A DNA stretch of 64,000 nt from DATARH01 sp963712835 (GTDB lineage Bacteria > Pseudomonadota > Alphaproteobacteria > ATCC43930 > CGMCC-115725), in the NCBI GenBank assembly GCA_963712835.1, contig CAVQJJ010000005.1, positions 62,001-126,000 on the forward strand, in the 5' to 3' direction. The first letter of the stretch is position 1. The number at the start of each line of letters is the position of its first letter. The notes under the pieces are model-generated. The model was not told where the DNA came from. It saw nothing but the letters and a program-made list of their open reading frames with translations, and searched no databases. Below, piece after piece: positions 33,122 to 41,599 of the stretch. The translations under genes were made by a program, and so were the position numbers.

Positions 33122-34024
33122 CCGCTCGTATTTCACGATGCGGCGGATGCGGCCCCATTCACCCGGCTGCACGGCGTAGATGTTCTTCTGGGAATCACAC
33201 CAGATGCCGTGCGTCGATTTGTGGATTTCGTTGCCCCAGCGCGCGAGACGCTCGCCGTCGAGCGTGACGATGCTGATCATCCCCGCGTTGTGCTCGGGGA
33301 TGTAGACGATGTCTTCATCGTCGACATAGAAGAACGCCACCCCGATCAGCTCCACCGGCCAGATCGACAACAGGTTGCCGTCCTGGTCGAAGACCTGGAC
33401 CCGGTCGTTCTCGCGATCGGCGACGAGGAGCCGGCCGCGCCGGTCGATCCACAGCCCGTGCGGCAGGTTGAACTGGCCGGGCCCGTTGCCCGGCTCACCC
33501 CAGGATTTGACGAGCTTCAGGTCTTTCGAGAATTTGTGGACGCGGGCATTGCCGTAGCCGTCCGACATGAAATACGAGCCGTCCGGCGCCTGGATGATGT
33601 CGGTCGGCAGGTTGAACGGGCCGCCGCCATGGGTGACCTTCTTCCACGCGGTCGAGCTGTAATCGTCGTTGGGCACGCCGGTGTCGGAGCGCGCGTCGCG
33701 CTCGCCGATCGTCTGCAGCAGTTTGCCGTCCTTGGTGAATTTGAAAAACTGCCCGTAATGCTCGTCGGTCAGCCAGACATTGTCGGCGGCGTCGAAGCGG
33801 ATCGCGTGCGGGAACTGGAAGAGGCCGGCGCCCCACGAGCCGGCAAAGCTGCCATCCGGATTGAAGATGGTGACCGGATGGTCCTTGTTGCGGTTGAAGC
33901 AATAGACGCGATCCGCGGCGTCGACCGCGACGGCGCAGGCGCGCACCTCGACATGCTCGGGCGCGCGCTGCCAATCCCAGTGGACGCGATAGCGGTATTT
34001 GCCCTGGCCGACGATCTCTTCCAT
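33116..34024 (-). CDS. NHL-repeat beta-propeller protein (peptidyl-hydroxyglycine-lyase-like)
   Basis: 302 residues of NHL-type repeats: FQFPHAIRFDAADNVWLTDE, FNLPTDIIQAPDGSYFMSDG, FNLPHGLWIDRRGRLLVADREND and STHGIWCDSQKNIYAVQ. This is the pattern of the six-bladed propeller that resembles the lyase half of peptidylglycine alpha-amidating enzyme. No signal peptide is seen, so it is likely cytosolic. Bacterial relatives are often near amidase- or catabolism-type genes and have unproven function. It is divergent from the NTF2-like gene at 34171. Confidence 0.85.
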   Translation of the reverse strand: MEEIVGQGKYRYRVHWDWQRAPEHVEVRACAVAVDAADRVYCFNRNKDHPVTIFNPDGSFAGSWGAGLFQFPHAIRFDAADNVWLTDEHYGQFFKFTKDGKLLQTIGERDARSDTGVPNDDYSSTAWKKVTHGGGPFNLPTDIIQAPDGSYFMSDGYGNARVHKFSKDLKLVKSWGEPGNGPGQFNLPHGLWIDRRGRLLVADRENDRVQVFDQDGNLLSIWPVELIGVAFFYVDDEDIVYIPEHNAGMISIVTLDGERLARWGNEIHKSTHGIWCDSQKNIYAVQPGEWGRIRRIVKYERL

Positions 34025-34170
34025 CGCGCGCTCCCTTTCCGTCTTGTCGCTGTGTTGCGGCCACTATAGCAGGCGGTCTCCCATTTCGAGCGCGACCGAA
34101 GCGAATGCCGTCATGCGCGTGCCGCAGGATGCTAGTCTAAGGTCGCGTGCGGTGGGACTGGAGAGGCGCT

Positions 34171-34527
34171 ATGGCGAGCGACAGGGAAATCCTCGAACAG
34201 CTGAACCGCGACTATGTCGCGTCGGTGCAGCATTCGGATGTGCGCCGGTTCGACGAGATACTGGCGCCCGAGTTCTATTGCTCGAACCCAGACGGCTCGC
34301 TGGTCGATCGCCGCGCATTCCTGGAGCAGACCGCGCGCCCGGTGACGATTTCCGGGATCGAACCAAAAGACGTGATCATTCGGCTGTTCGGCGACGTCGC
34401 CATCATCCACGCGCGGACGGCGTACAAGACGGCCGAGGGGGCGGTCAAATCAGGCCGCTATACCGATGTCTGGGCGCGCCAGAACGGGACGTGGCTCGCG
34501 GTGTCCGCGCATGTCACGCGCGGTTAG
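34171..34527 (+). CDS. NTF2-like (SnoaL/DUF4440-type) small protein
   Basis: 118 residues with the cone-shaped NTF2 fold: ILEQLNRDYVASVQHSDVRRFDEILAPEFYCSNPDGSLVDRR (in segments), IRLFGDVAIIHARTAYKT, and DVWARQNGTWLAVSAHVT. Such proteins may be enzymes, ligand binders or inert. No catalytic set is obvious. GGAGAGG precedes the ATG at 34171. It is divergent from the NHL-repeat protein across about 146 bp, and the two may share regulation. Confidence 0.85.
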   Translation: MASDREILEQLNRDYVASVQHSDVRRFDEILAPEFYCSNPDGSLVDRRAFLEQTARPVTISGIEPKDVIIRLFGDVAIIHARTAYKTAEGAVKSGRYTDVWARQNGTWLAVSAHVTRG

Positions 34528-34648
34528 CTCACCCTGCGCGAGCGCTCCACCAGAAGCGCGAACGAGCCGCTGGGCGGAACACAGCAAAAGATAATTTGTT
34601 CAATCTAATGCAAGTGGCACCCGCAACGGTTCCGGTGAGACGGTTTCC

Positions 34649-34963
34649 GTGCGGTTTGGGCTGACCCATCCGACCGGCCGGCGTGCCCCGCATCGGCATT
34701 GCCAACGACCGGAACGGGCCATGGATTTGCCGCCACCGGACGCGACGAGGTGGACTGCCTGGCAGAAAGTCGCGGTCATTCGCGCCGTGCGTAACGGCAT
34801 CATCACCGAGAGCGAGGTCCGTGCCCGCTACCTGTTGTCCGAAGAGGAGCTTGCTACCTGGCAAGCCGATTTCGATCGCAACGGGTTGTCCGGCTTGCAG
34901 CAGAAATCGCTGCGGCAACGTCGCCGCCATAATCGCCAGCACGCCGCCGGCAGTCGCCGCTAA
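34649..34963 (+). CDS. DUF1153-family DNA-binding-like protein (SciP relative)
   Basis: 104 residues from a GTG at 34649, or 80 from the ATG at 34721. The core DLPPPDATRWTAWQKVAVIRAV, NGIITESEVRARYLLSEEEL and TWQADFDRNGLSGLQ matches DUF1153. In Caulobacter this family includes SciP, which binds the cell-cycle regulator CtrA and blocks its activity. The family's usual opening (a VxGPDGSPLT-type strand) is not recognisable; here it is basic and His/Arg-rich. This may therefore be a divergent paralogue or a start-site problem. A second, more typical copy elsewhere in the genome would be expected. Confidence 0.7.
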   Translation: MRFGLTHPTGRRAPHRHCQRPERAMDLPPPDATRWTAWQKVAVIRAVRNGIITESEVRARYLLSEEELATWQADFDRNGLSGLQQKSLRQRRRHNRQHAAGSRR

Positions 34964-35028
34964 GCCAATAACTCCGGCGCGCCACTTCCCTTGATTCATG
35001 GCGAGCGGTAAAATCGCCTGTAAGCGAT

Positions 35029-36195
35029 GTGAACGGCGGCCGGTTCGCGGCCACGCAGTTAAGGGGCCCGGTCCTGACTGACAACGATACCAGCGACGAA
35101 AGCTCGGCAGGCCCGGCGGCCGCGGCGGAAGACGCGAAACCGCGCAACGCGGATGCGGCGGGCGACGCGGCGACGTCCGATGCGCCGCCGCGCCCTCGTC
35201 GGCGACGCCGCCGGCGCCGCGGTCCGCGACCGCCAGCCAGCGCCGAGGGCACTGGCGCCGCGACCGGCGAGGCGACCGCGACCTCATCCGAACCGGCCGA
35301 AGGCGGCCACACCGTAACGGTAGAAAACGCCGAGACACGCGCACTTGGCGACAACACGCTGAGGCTACGGACGCGATCGCCGCGCCGCCGGCGTCGTCCA
35401 CCCGTGGTCCCGCCGGCCGATGCGGCGCCCGCCGGTGAGGCGGAAGCGACCCGCGACGCGAGTGCCCCGGCAGCGAATGCAACGCCCGGACAACCGCGCC
35501 CGCCGCGCCTCGGCCCCGACGGGCAACCCTTGCGTCGTCGCCGGCGACGACGCCGGTCCCCGCAATTCGGCGGCGCCGGTGACAATGCCGCGGAAGTCGA
35601 GGCCAACGCCGATGCCGCCGCCGCGGCCCCGGCCGATCAAAATCGACGCCCGCCGCGACGCCGCTACCGGCATCCGAGGGAAGATAGGCCGGGCGAAAGA
35701 CCAGCCGCAGAACCGGGCGCTGGCCCGGCGCGCGAGGGTCAGCCGGCGCGAGGTCGGCGGGAAGCGGGCAACGACCCGGGCAACGATCGCCGACGAGACG
35801 GACAAGGCGGCCGGCGCGACGATCGGCGTGATGGCCCGCACGGTCGCCGAGACGGACGCAACGGTCGTGACGGACGTGGCCGGGGCCGCGGCGACGGCCC
35901 GAAAAAAATCGAGCGCAAGCTCTATACCTACGATTCGATCGTCGATCGTGGCTTCGAGGATGTCGAGGAAGAGGCCGGCACGCGCCGCGTTCACTGGACG
36001 ATCGTCAAGCGCACCGTCGCCGACCAGATCAGCCGCAAGCCGATGTCGCAAAGCTATGTGCTGCAACGCGACGGCGTCGACAGCGAGTTCCCCAGTCTCG
36101 GCGCCGCCAGAAATGCGGTGAACAAAACCATTGTCCACCCCGAAAAGCTGACGCTCTCCAAAGCGGAACACGTGGCACAAAAGAGCGGTCGTTGA
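35029..36195 (+). CDS. Arg-rich disordered protein with a conserved C-terminal domain
   Basis: 388 residues from a GTG at 35029. Residues 1-290 are low-complexity Ala/Pro/Arg/Asp, with runs such as RPRRRRRRRRGPRPP, LRRRRRRRRSPQF, and RDGRNGRDGRGRGRGDGPK. This resembles RNA-binding tails of RNase E or RGG proteins. The last about 100 residues are ordered: KKIERKLYTYDSIVDRGFED, VHWTIVKRTVADQISRKPMSQ, and SLGAARNAVNKTIVHPEKL. I recognise no named family. It ends 96 bp before the preferred start of the membrane-domain-CysD fusion. It may be part of that transcription unit. The ribosome-binding site is weak, so the start is uncertain. Confidence 0.65.
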   Translation: MNGGRFAATQLRGPVLTDNDTSDESSAGPAAAAEDAKPRNADAAGDAATSDAPPRPRRRRRRRRGPRPPASAEGTGAATGEATATSSEPAEGGHTVTVENAETRALGDNTLRLRTRSPRRRRRPPVVPPADAAPAGEAEATRDASAPAANATPGQPRPPRLGPDGQPLRRRRRRRRSPQFGGAGDNAAEVEANADAAAAAPADQNRRPPRRRYRHPREDRPGERPAAEPGAGPAREGQPARGRREAGNDPGNDRRRDGQGGRRDDRRDGPHGRRDGRNGRDGRGRGRGDGPKKIERKLYTYDSIVDRGFEDVEEEAGTRRVHWTIVKRTVADQISRKPMSQSYVLQRDGVDSEFPSLGAARNAVNKTIVHPEKLTLSKAEHVAQKSGR

Positions 36196-36290
36196 CGACA
36201 AATCTTCAGCGCAGCGGGACCGCGGGGACGAACTTCTTGCGGGCGGCCGCGGATCGGGCGTCGGAAGGGTCCGGCGACCGCGAGGTCGCA

Positions 36291-37580
36291 ATGCGCTACG
36301 GCGTGGCCATCGCGCTCGTGCTGTTGGCGAACGGCGCGACGGCGGTCTTCGCCGAGTTTCGCCCCGCGCATCCCTTACTCTATGCCTATTACGCGGCGAT
36401 CGTCGCGGCGACCTGGTTTGGCGGCCTTGGCCCCGGTTTGCTGACCGCCGTGCTGGCGACGCTGACCGCGGAATATTTCTGGGTGCCGCCGTTCGACAGT
36501 TTTGGCGTCGAACAAGGCGAACTCCCCGATTTCCTCGCCTTTATCGCCTTCGCCGCGATAAGCATCGCCGTCGCGGCGGCGGTTCGGCATCGCTCCTGGC
36601 ACGCGGCTGCGGCGACGCCGCCTGCAGCGCCGCCGATTCCCGCAGCGCTCCGAACGCCATCGGTCGCGGCGCGCGGCGGTGCCTTGCCGGCCGATCTGAA
36701 ACAGCTCGAGGCCGAAGCGATCGGCATCTTGCGCGAGGTCGCGGCCGAGTTCCGCAATCCCGTTCTGCTATACTCGATCGGTAAGGATTCTAGCGTCCTG
36801 TTGCATCTCGCATTGAAGGCGTTCTACCCGGCGAAGCCGCCTTTTCCGCTGATGCACATCGATACCACCTGGAAATTCCGCGAGATGATCGCGTTCCGCG
36901 ATGCAACGGCGACGCGGCTGGGCGTCGAGCTGATCGTGCACACCAACCAGGAAGGCTTGGAGCGCGGCATCAACCCGATTGCATCGGGTTCGGCGCTGCA
37001 CACGCAGGTGATGAAGACCGAGGCGCTGAAGCAGGCGCTCGACAAGTTCGGCTTCGACGCGGCGATCGGCGGCGCGCGGCGCGACGAGGAGAAAAGCCGC
37101 GCCAAGGAACGCATCTTCTCGTTTCGCGCCGGCGGGCACGCTTGGGATCCGCGCCACCAACGGCCGGAATTGTGGCACCTCTTCAACACCAGGCTGCGGC
37201 CCGGCAAATCGATGCGGGTCTTCCCGCTATCGAATTGGACGGAATTCGATGTCTGGCGTTACATCGCGGCCGACGGCATCGAGGTCGTGCCGCTCTATTT
37301 CGCCAAGGAACGGCCGGTCGTGCGGCGTGGCGACACGCTGATCGTCGTCGATGACGACCGGCTGCCGCTGGAGCCGGGCGAGACGCCGGGGTGGCGCCGC
37401 GTGCGTTTCCGCACATTGGGCTGCTATCCGCTCACCGGGGCGATCGAGTCGGATGCCGCGACCGTCGCCGATATTGTCGCCGAATTGCGCGGCGCGCGAC
37501 AATCGGAGCGGCAGGGTCGGCTGATTGACGCCGACGAGGATGCCTCGATGGAGCGCAAAAAGCGCGAAGGGTATTTTTGA
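36291..37580 (+). CDS. cysD: Sulfate adenylyltransferase small subunit fused to a DUF4118-like membrane domain
   Basis: CysD makes adenosine phosphosulfate from ATP and sulfate with the GTPase CysN. From ATG 36291 (GAGGT eight bases upstream) the 429-residue chain has four hydrophobic helices (about 3-22, 29-46, 48-66, 79-98). HPLLYAYYAAIVAATWFGG and LTAEYFWVPPFDSFGVEQGE resemble the KdpD/DUF4118 membrane domain. An Ala/Pro linker (102-131) follows, then complete CysD: LKQLEAEAIGILREV, PP-loop SIGKDSS (about 163-169), GGARRDEEKSRAKERIFS and a normal KKREGYF end. No stop and no ATG or GTG separates the halves; a TTG at 36684 could start a soluble CysD. The frame extends back to a TTG at 36192. 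Confidence 0.85.
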   Translation: MRYGVAIALVLLANGATAVFAEFRPAHPLLYAYYAAIVAATWFGGLGPGLLTAVLATLTAEYFWVPPFDSFGVEQGELPDFLAFIAFAAISIAVAAAVRHRSWHAAAATPPAAPPIPAALRTPSVAARGGALPADLKQLEAEAIGILREVAAEFRNPVLLYSIGKDSSVLLHLALKAFYPAKPPFPLMHIDTTWKFREMIAFRDATATRLGVELIVHTNQEGLERGINPIASGSALHTQVMKTEALKQALDKFGFDAAIGGARRDEEKSRAKERIFSFRAGGHAWDPRHQRPELWHLFNTRLRPGKSMRVFPLSNWTEFDVWRYIAADGIEVVPLYFAKERPVVRRGDTLIVVDDDRLPLEPGETPGWRRVRFRTLGCYPLTGAIESDAATVADIVAELRGARQSERQGRLIDADEDASMERKKREGYF

Positions 37581-39469
37581 TGGTCGCCGATCCGGCGTTC
37601 TCCGGAGAGATCGCTCCCGAGATCGCCGACAAAGCATTGTTGCGCTTTTTGACGTGCGGTTCGGTCGACGATGGAAAATCCACGCTGATCGGCCGTCTGC
37701 TCTACGAGTCCGAAGCGATCCTCAGCGACCAGCTGGCTTCGCTCGAACGCAACTCGCGACGCTTTGGCACAACGGGCGACGATATCGACTTCTCGCTGCT
37801 GCTCGACGGCCTCGAAGACGAGCGCCAGCAGCGCATCACGATCGACGTCGCTTACCGCTTCTTCGCGACCCCACGGCGCTCGTTCATCGTCGCCGACTCG
37901 CCCGGCCACGAACAGTACACGCGCAACATGGCGACCGGCGCCTCAACCGCCGACCTCGCGCTGCTGCTGGTCGATGCGCGAAAGGGCGTCGTCGCGCAAA
38001 CCCGGCGGCATGCGCTGATCTGCTCGCTGCTCGGCATCCGGCATGTCGTGTTCGTGGTCAACAAGCTCGATCTGGTCGAGTTCGACCGCAGCGTTTTCGA
38101 CGCGATCGTCGATGAATTCCGCCGCTATGCGGCCGATTTTCATTTCGCCTCGCTGGAGGCGATCCCAATCTCAGCGCGTTACGGCGACAACGTAAGTTCG
38201 CCTTCGTCCCGAACGCCGTGGTATCGCGGCCCGAACCTTCTCGCCTATCTCGAAACGGTCGACGTCGCCGAGAGCGGCGACGCCACCGGGTTTCGCTTTC
38301 CCGTGCAGTGGATCAGCCGGCCGCACGGCGATTTCCGCGGGATCGCCGGTACGGTCGCCGCAGGGTCGATAGCGCCCGGCGACCCGGTTGTCGTAGCGGG
38401 TTCCGGGGTGGAGACGACGATCAAGGAAATCGTCACATTCGGCGGGCCGGTCGACCGCGCCGATAAAGGCGACGTCGTCACGCTGACCTTCGCGCAAGAA
38501 ATCGACGTGACCCGCGGCGATCTGCTTACCAGCCCCCGCTCTGGCGCCCAGTTCGCCGATCAGTTCGCCGCCCATCTGATCTGGATGAAGGAAGAGCAGC
38601 TCGTGCCGGGCCGCTCCTATTGGCTCAAAATCGGCACCCGCACCGTGCCCGCGTCGGTGACTGCGCTGAAGCACCGGATCGACATTGATAGCGGCGCGCA
38701 TATCGCGGCCCGCACGCTCTCGCTCAATGAAATCGGGTTCTGCAATTTCGCGACAGCGCAGCCGGTCGCCTTCGACCCCTATGCCGAGAACCGCGACACC
38801 GGCGGGTTCATCTTGATCGACCGCTTTACCAACGAGACCGCCGCCGCCGGGATGATCGCCTTCGGGTTACACCGCGCGAGTAACGTTCACGTGCAGGCCC
38901 TGACCGTGAGCGCCGAGGACCGGGCCGCGCTCAAGGCGCAGCACGCCGCCGTGGTGTGGCTGACCGGGTTGTCGGGCGCGGGAAAATCGACGATCGCCAA
39001 CGCGCTCGAAGCGCGGCTGTTGTCGATGGGCGCGCATTCGATGCTGCTCGATGGCGACAATGTCCGGCACGGACTCAACCGCGATCTCGGCTTCACCGAT
39101 ACCGACCGGGTCGAGAACATCCGCCGGCTCGGCGAGGTCGCCAAGCTGATGGCCGATGCAGGCCTCATCGTGATCACCGCCTTCATCTCGCCGTTCCGCG
39201 CCGACCGCCAGATGGCGCGCGAGATCGTCGCGCCCCACCCGTTCGTCGAGGTGTTTGTCGATACGCCGCTAGACGAATGCATCAGGCGCGACCCGAAGGG
39301 CCTCTATGCCAAGGCAAAAGCGGGCGCAATCCCCAACTTCACCGGGCTCAACTCGCCCTACGAGCCGCCGGAAGAACCCGAGCTGCGGCTCTCCACGGTG
39401 TGGCAAACCGCCGATGCGCTGGCCGAGACGCTGATCGAAGCGCTGCGCGCGCGCGGGATACTGGGCTAG
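37580..39469 (+). CDS. cysNC: Bifunctional sulfate adenylyltransferase large subunit / adenylylsulfate kinase
   Basis: 629 residues. CysN part (1-about 440): GTPase G1 GSVDDGKST, G3 DSPGHEQYTRNMATGAS, G4 NKLDL, then elongation-factor-like beta barrels. CysC part (about 450-629): P-loop GLSGAGKST, LDGDNVRHGLNRDLGF, and APHPFVEVFVDTPLDEC. Together with CysD it converts sulfate to 3'-phosphoadenylyl sulfate, for cysteine synthesis or sulfated products such as Nod-factor-type molecules. The ATG at 37580 overlaps the cysD stop (TGATG), showing tight coupling. No cysH or sulfotransferase gene is nearby. Confidence 0.96.
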   Translation: MVADPAFSGEIAPEIADKALLRFLTCGSVDDGKSTLIGRLLYESEAILSDQLASLERNSRRFGTTGDDIDFSLLLDGLEDERQQRITIDVAYRFFATPRRSFIVADSPGHEQYTRNMATGASTADLALLLVDARKGVVAQTRRHALICSLLGIRHVVFVVNKLDLVEFDRSVFDAIVDEFRRYAADFHFASLEAIPISARYGDNVSSPSSRTPWYRGPNLLAYLETVDVAESGDATGFRFPVQWISRPHGDFRGIAGTVAAGSIAPGDPVVVAGSGVETTIKEIVTFGGPVDRADKGDVVTLTFAQEIDVTRGDLLTSPRSGAQFADQFAAHLIWMKEEQLVPGRSYWLKIGTRTVPASVTALKHRIDIDSGAHIAARTLSLNEIGFCNFATAQPVAFDPYAENRDTGGFILIDRFTNETAAAGMIAFGLHRASNVHVQALTVSAEDRAALKAQHAAVVWLTGLSGAGKSTIANALEARLLSMGAHSMLLDGDNVRHGLNRDLGFTDTDRVENIRRLGEVAKLMADAGLIVITAFISPFRADRQMAREIVAPHPFVEVFVDTPLDECIRRDPKGLYAKAKAGAIPNFTGLNSPYEPPEEPELRLSTVWQTADALAETLIEALRARGILG

Positions 39470-39521
39470 AGTAACCGGCGACTGCCACCGGCGGCGTTGC
39501 CGCCGATATCGAGGCACGCCG

Positions 39522-40913
39522 ATGGACATCCCGTTCCTGACTATCGCGGAGCTTGGGCGAGCCTACCAGCAGCGCGAGTTGTCACCGGTCGAGGTGACGC
39601 GCGCGTTGCTCGACCGCGTCGCCGCGCATGACGGCAAGCACCGCAGCTTTCTTCGCCTCACCGAGGACGTCGCGCTCGCTGAGGCCAAAACGGCGGAATT
39701 GGAATTGATGGCGGGCCAGCGCCGGGGCCCGATGCACGGCATCCCATACGGCCTCAAGGACATCGTCGAAACCGCTGGAATCCCGACGACCGGCCACTCC
39801 AAGCTGCGCCAGGACCATGTGCCGAAAGAGGACGCCGAGGTCGTGCGCCGCCTCAAGGCGGGCGGCGGGATTTTGCTCGGCAAGCTGGCGACCTGGGAGT
39901 TCGCCAATGGCGGGCCGAGCTTCGACCTGCCGTGGCCGCCGGCGCGCAATCCATGGGACACCGATCGCCTGCCAGGCGGCTCGTCGAGCGGCCCCGGCGC
40001 GGCGGTCGCGGCAGGCTTTGTGACGGCGGCGATCGGCACGGACACCGGCGGCTCGATCCGCGGCCCGGCGGCGTTCTGCGGCATCGCCGGGCTGAAGCCG
40101 ACCTATGGCCGGGTGAGCCGGCGCGGCGTGTTCCCCAACACCTTCACGATGGACCATATCGGCCCCCTCACCCGCAGCGCCGAGGACATCGCGTTGATGC
40201 TGCAGGTCATCGCCGGGTTTGACCCCGCCGATCCGGGAAGCGAGGACTTACCGGTGCCGGATTACCGCGGCGAGCTTGTCGGTAATATCAAAGGCCTGCG
40301 GCTCGGACTGGTCGAGGGCTGGCACGAAGGCTCCGGCGCCCATCCCGATCTCGGGCCGGCAATCGCCGGCGCGGTCGATGTGCTGAAAACCCTCGGGGCG
40401 ACAGTCGAGACGGTGAAGTTATCGAGCCTGCGCGACTACACCGACTGCAAGACGACGATTTCGAGCGTCGAGCTGTATTCGATCCACGAGCACGATCTGC
40501 GCACGCGCCCGCTAGATTTCGGCCGCATTCTGCGCAACCGCGTGCTGCCCGGCGCGCTGATCCGCGGCGAGGATTACGTGGCGGCGCTGCGCTGGCGTAC
40601 TGCGCTGGCGAACGAGCAGCGCGCGGCGTTCGCCAAGTTCGACGCGCTGATTACCGCCGGGGCGCGCACCATCGCCGATGTCGCCGATCCGAACGCGCCC
40701 GACCGGCTCGTCACCGCGCCTAGCATCACCATGCCGTTCAGCGTCAGCGGCGTGCCGGCGCTGACGATCCCGTGCGGCTTCAGCCGTTCTGAGAGGATGC
40801 CGCTGTCGCTGCAAATCGCCGCCGCGCCGTTCCAAGAAGCGATGGCGCTCAAGATCGCCCATGCTTATCAGCAAGCGACCGACTGGCATCGTCGCCATCC
40901 GCACCTCGCCTAG
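39522..40913 (+). CDS. Amidase (amidase-signature family)
   Basis: 463 residues. The Ser-cisSer-Lys triad is visible: Lys79 in YGLKDIV, the GGSSSG motif at 152-157, and nucleophile Ser179 in TDTGGSIRGPAAF. Other family text is GRVSRRGVFPNTFTMDHIGP. It hydrolyses an amide or ureide bond. It is followed 10 bp later by an AtzG-like small protein, and an AtzH/HpxZ-like gene lies 6 kb away. This suggests a member of the AtzE/HpxW-type group acting on ureido or carboxybiuret-like substrates, but that is inference. It begins 52 bp after cysNC. Confidence 0.92.
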   Translation: MDIPFLTIAELGRAYQQRELSPVEVTRALLDRVAAHDGKHRSFLRLTEDVALAEAKTAELELMAGQRRGPMHGIPYGLKDIVETAGIPTTGHSKLRQDHVPKEDAEVVRRLKAGGGILLGKLATWEFANGGPSFDLPWPPARNPWDTDRLPGGSSSGPGAAVAAGFVTAAIGTDTGGSIRGPAAFCGIAGLKPTYGRVSRRGVFPNTFTMDHIGPLTRSAEDIALMLQVIAGFDPADPGSEDLPVPDYRGELVGNIKGLRLGLVEGWHEGSGAHPDLGPAIAGAVDVLKTLGATVETVKLSSLRDYTDCKTTISSVELYSIHEHDLRTRPLDFGRILRNRVLPGALIRGEDYVAALRWRTALANEQRAAFAKFDALITAGARTIADVADPNAPDRLVTAPSITMPFSVSGVPALTIPCGFSRSERMPLSLQIAAAPFQEAMALKIAHAYQQATDWHRRHPHLA

Positions 40914-40923
40914 GAGCAAGCCC

Positions 40924-41139
40924 ATGCCCGATACGCTGAGTCACTTGCCGCCCGCGGCACCGGACGACATTCGCGCGCTCCTCAAACGCGCCGATCTCGA
41001 TCTGCCGGAAGAACTGGTGCAGCAATTCATCGCCGCCTGGCCGCAATACGAGGATATGGTGCGGCGCATTCCGCGCAGCCGCGGCTACGCCGAGGAGCCG
41101 GCGCACACCTTCCGCCCCACGCGGCTTGCCGGAGGCTGA
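40924..41139 (+). CDS. AtzG-like small amidase partner (DUF4089-type)
   Basis: 71 residues: LPPAAPDDIRALLKRADLDLP, EELVQQFIAAWPQYEDMVRR and a C-terminal EEPAHTFRPTRL. Short helical proteins of this kind (AtzG, DUF4089) sit next to AtzE-type amidases and bind them as a subunit. The C-terminal P-(A/S)-HTF-P pattern matches that role. The ATG at 40924 is right after the amidase stop. It ends 3 bp before the glyoxalase-fold gene, so the three genes look like one operon. Confidence 0.75.
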   Translation: MPDTLSHLPPAAPDDIRALLKRADLDLPEELVQQFIAAWPQYEDMVRRIPRSRGYAEEPAHTFRPTRLAGG

Positions 41140-41142
41140 CCC

Positions 41143-41538
41143 ATGTTCAAGCGCATCGACCATATCGAGATCGTCACCGACAAACTCGAACCGACGATCG
41201 CCTTCTACACCGAGGTTCTCGGCTTCACGGTCGGGCGGCGCGACCGCCTTCCACAGCCAACTCCCGGCGTCGTGCTCGATGTCGCCTATCTCGGGCTCGG
41301 CGGCACGACGATCGAGCTCATTACGTATACAGGCGTGCCGCTGGGGCCCGATCCGGCGCGCGAGCATCTCGGCTACCGGATGATGGCGCTCGAAGTCGAG
41401 AACATGAAGGACGCGCTCGCCTATCTCGAAACGAGGGGCGTCAAGGCGGCCTGGGGCCCGATCTTCCGTGACGACTATGCCCGCGCCGAGATCGAAGACC
41501 CGAACGGCTACCGGATCGAGCTGCGCCACTGGTTCTAG
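41143..41538 (+). CDS. VOC-superfamily (glyoxalase-fold) protein
   Basis: 131 residues, with one vicinal-oxygen-chelate domain: IDHIEIVTDKLEPTIAFYTEVLGFTVGRR (in segments), IELITYTGVPLG, and DYARAEIEDPNGYRIELRHW. Metal ligands are likely His and Glu at the usual places (HIEI near 7, ELRHW near the end). It could be a lyase, dioxygenase, epimerase or resistance protein. It sits between the AtzG-like gene and the ATP-grasp gene on the same strand. Confidence 0.85.
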   Translation: MFKRIDHIEIVTDKLEPTIAFYTEVLGFTVGRRDRLPQPTPGVVLDVAYLGLGGTTIELITYTGVPLGPDPAREHLGYRMMALEVENMKDALAYLETRGVKAAWGPIFRDDYARAEIEDPNGYRIELRHWF

Positions 41539-41599
41539 GATCCATCTTGGCGCGCCCTGTGCATGTTTAAGAACCTCAGCACAGGGGAAGCGACGCCAG

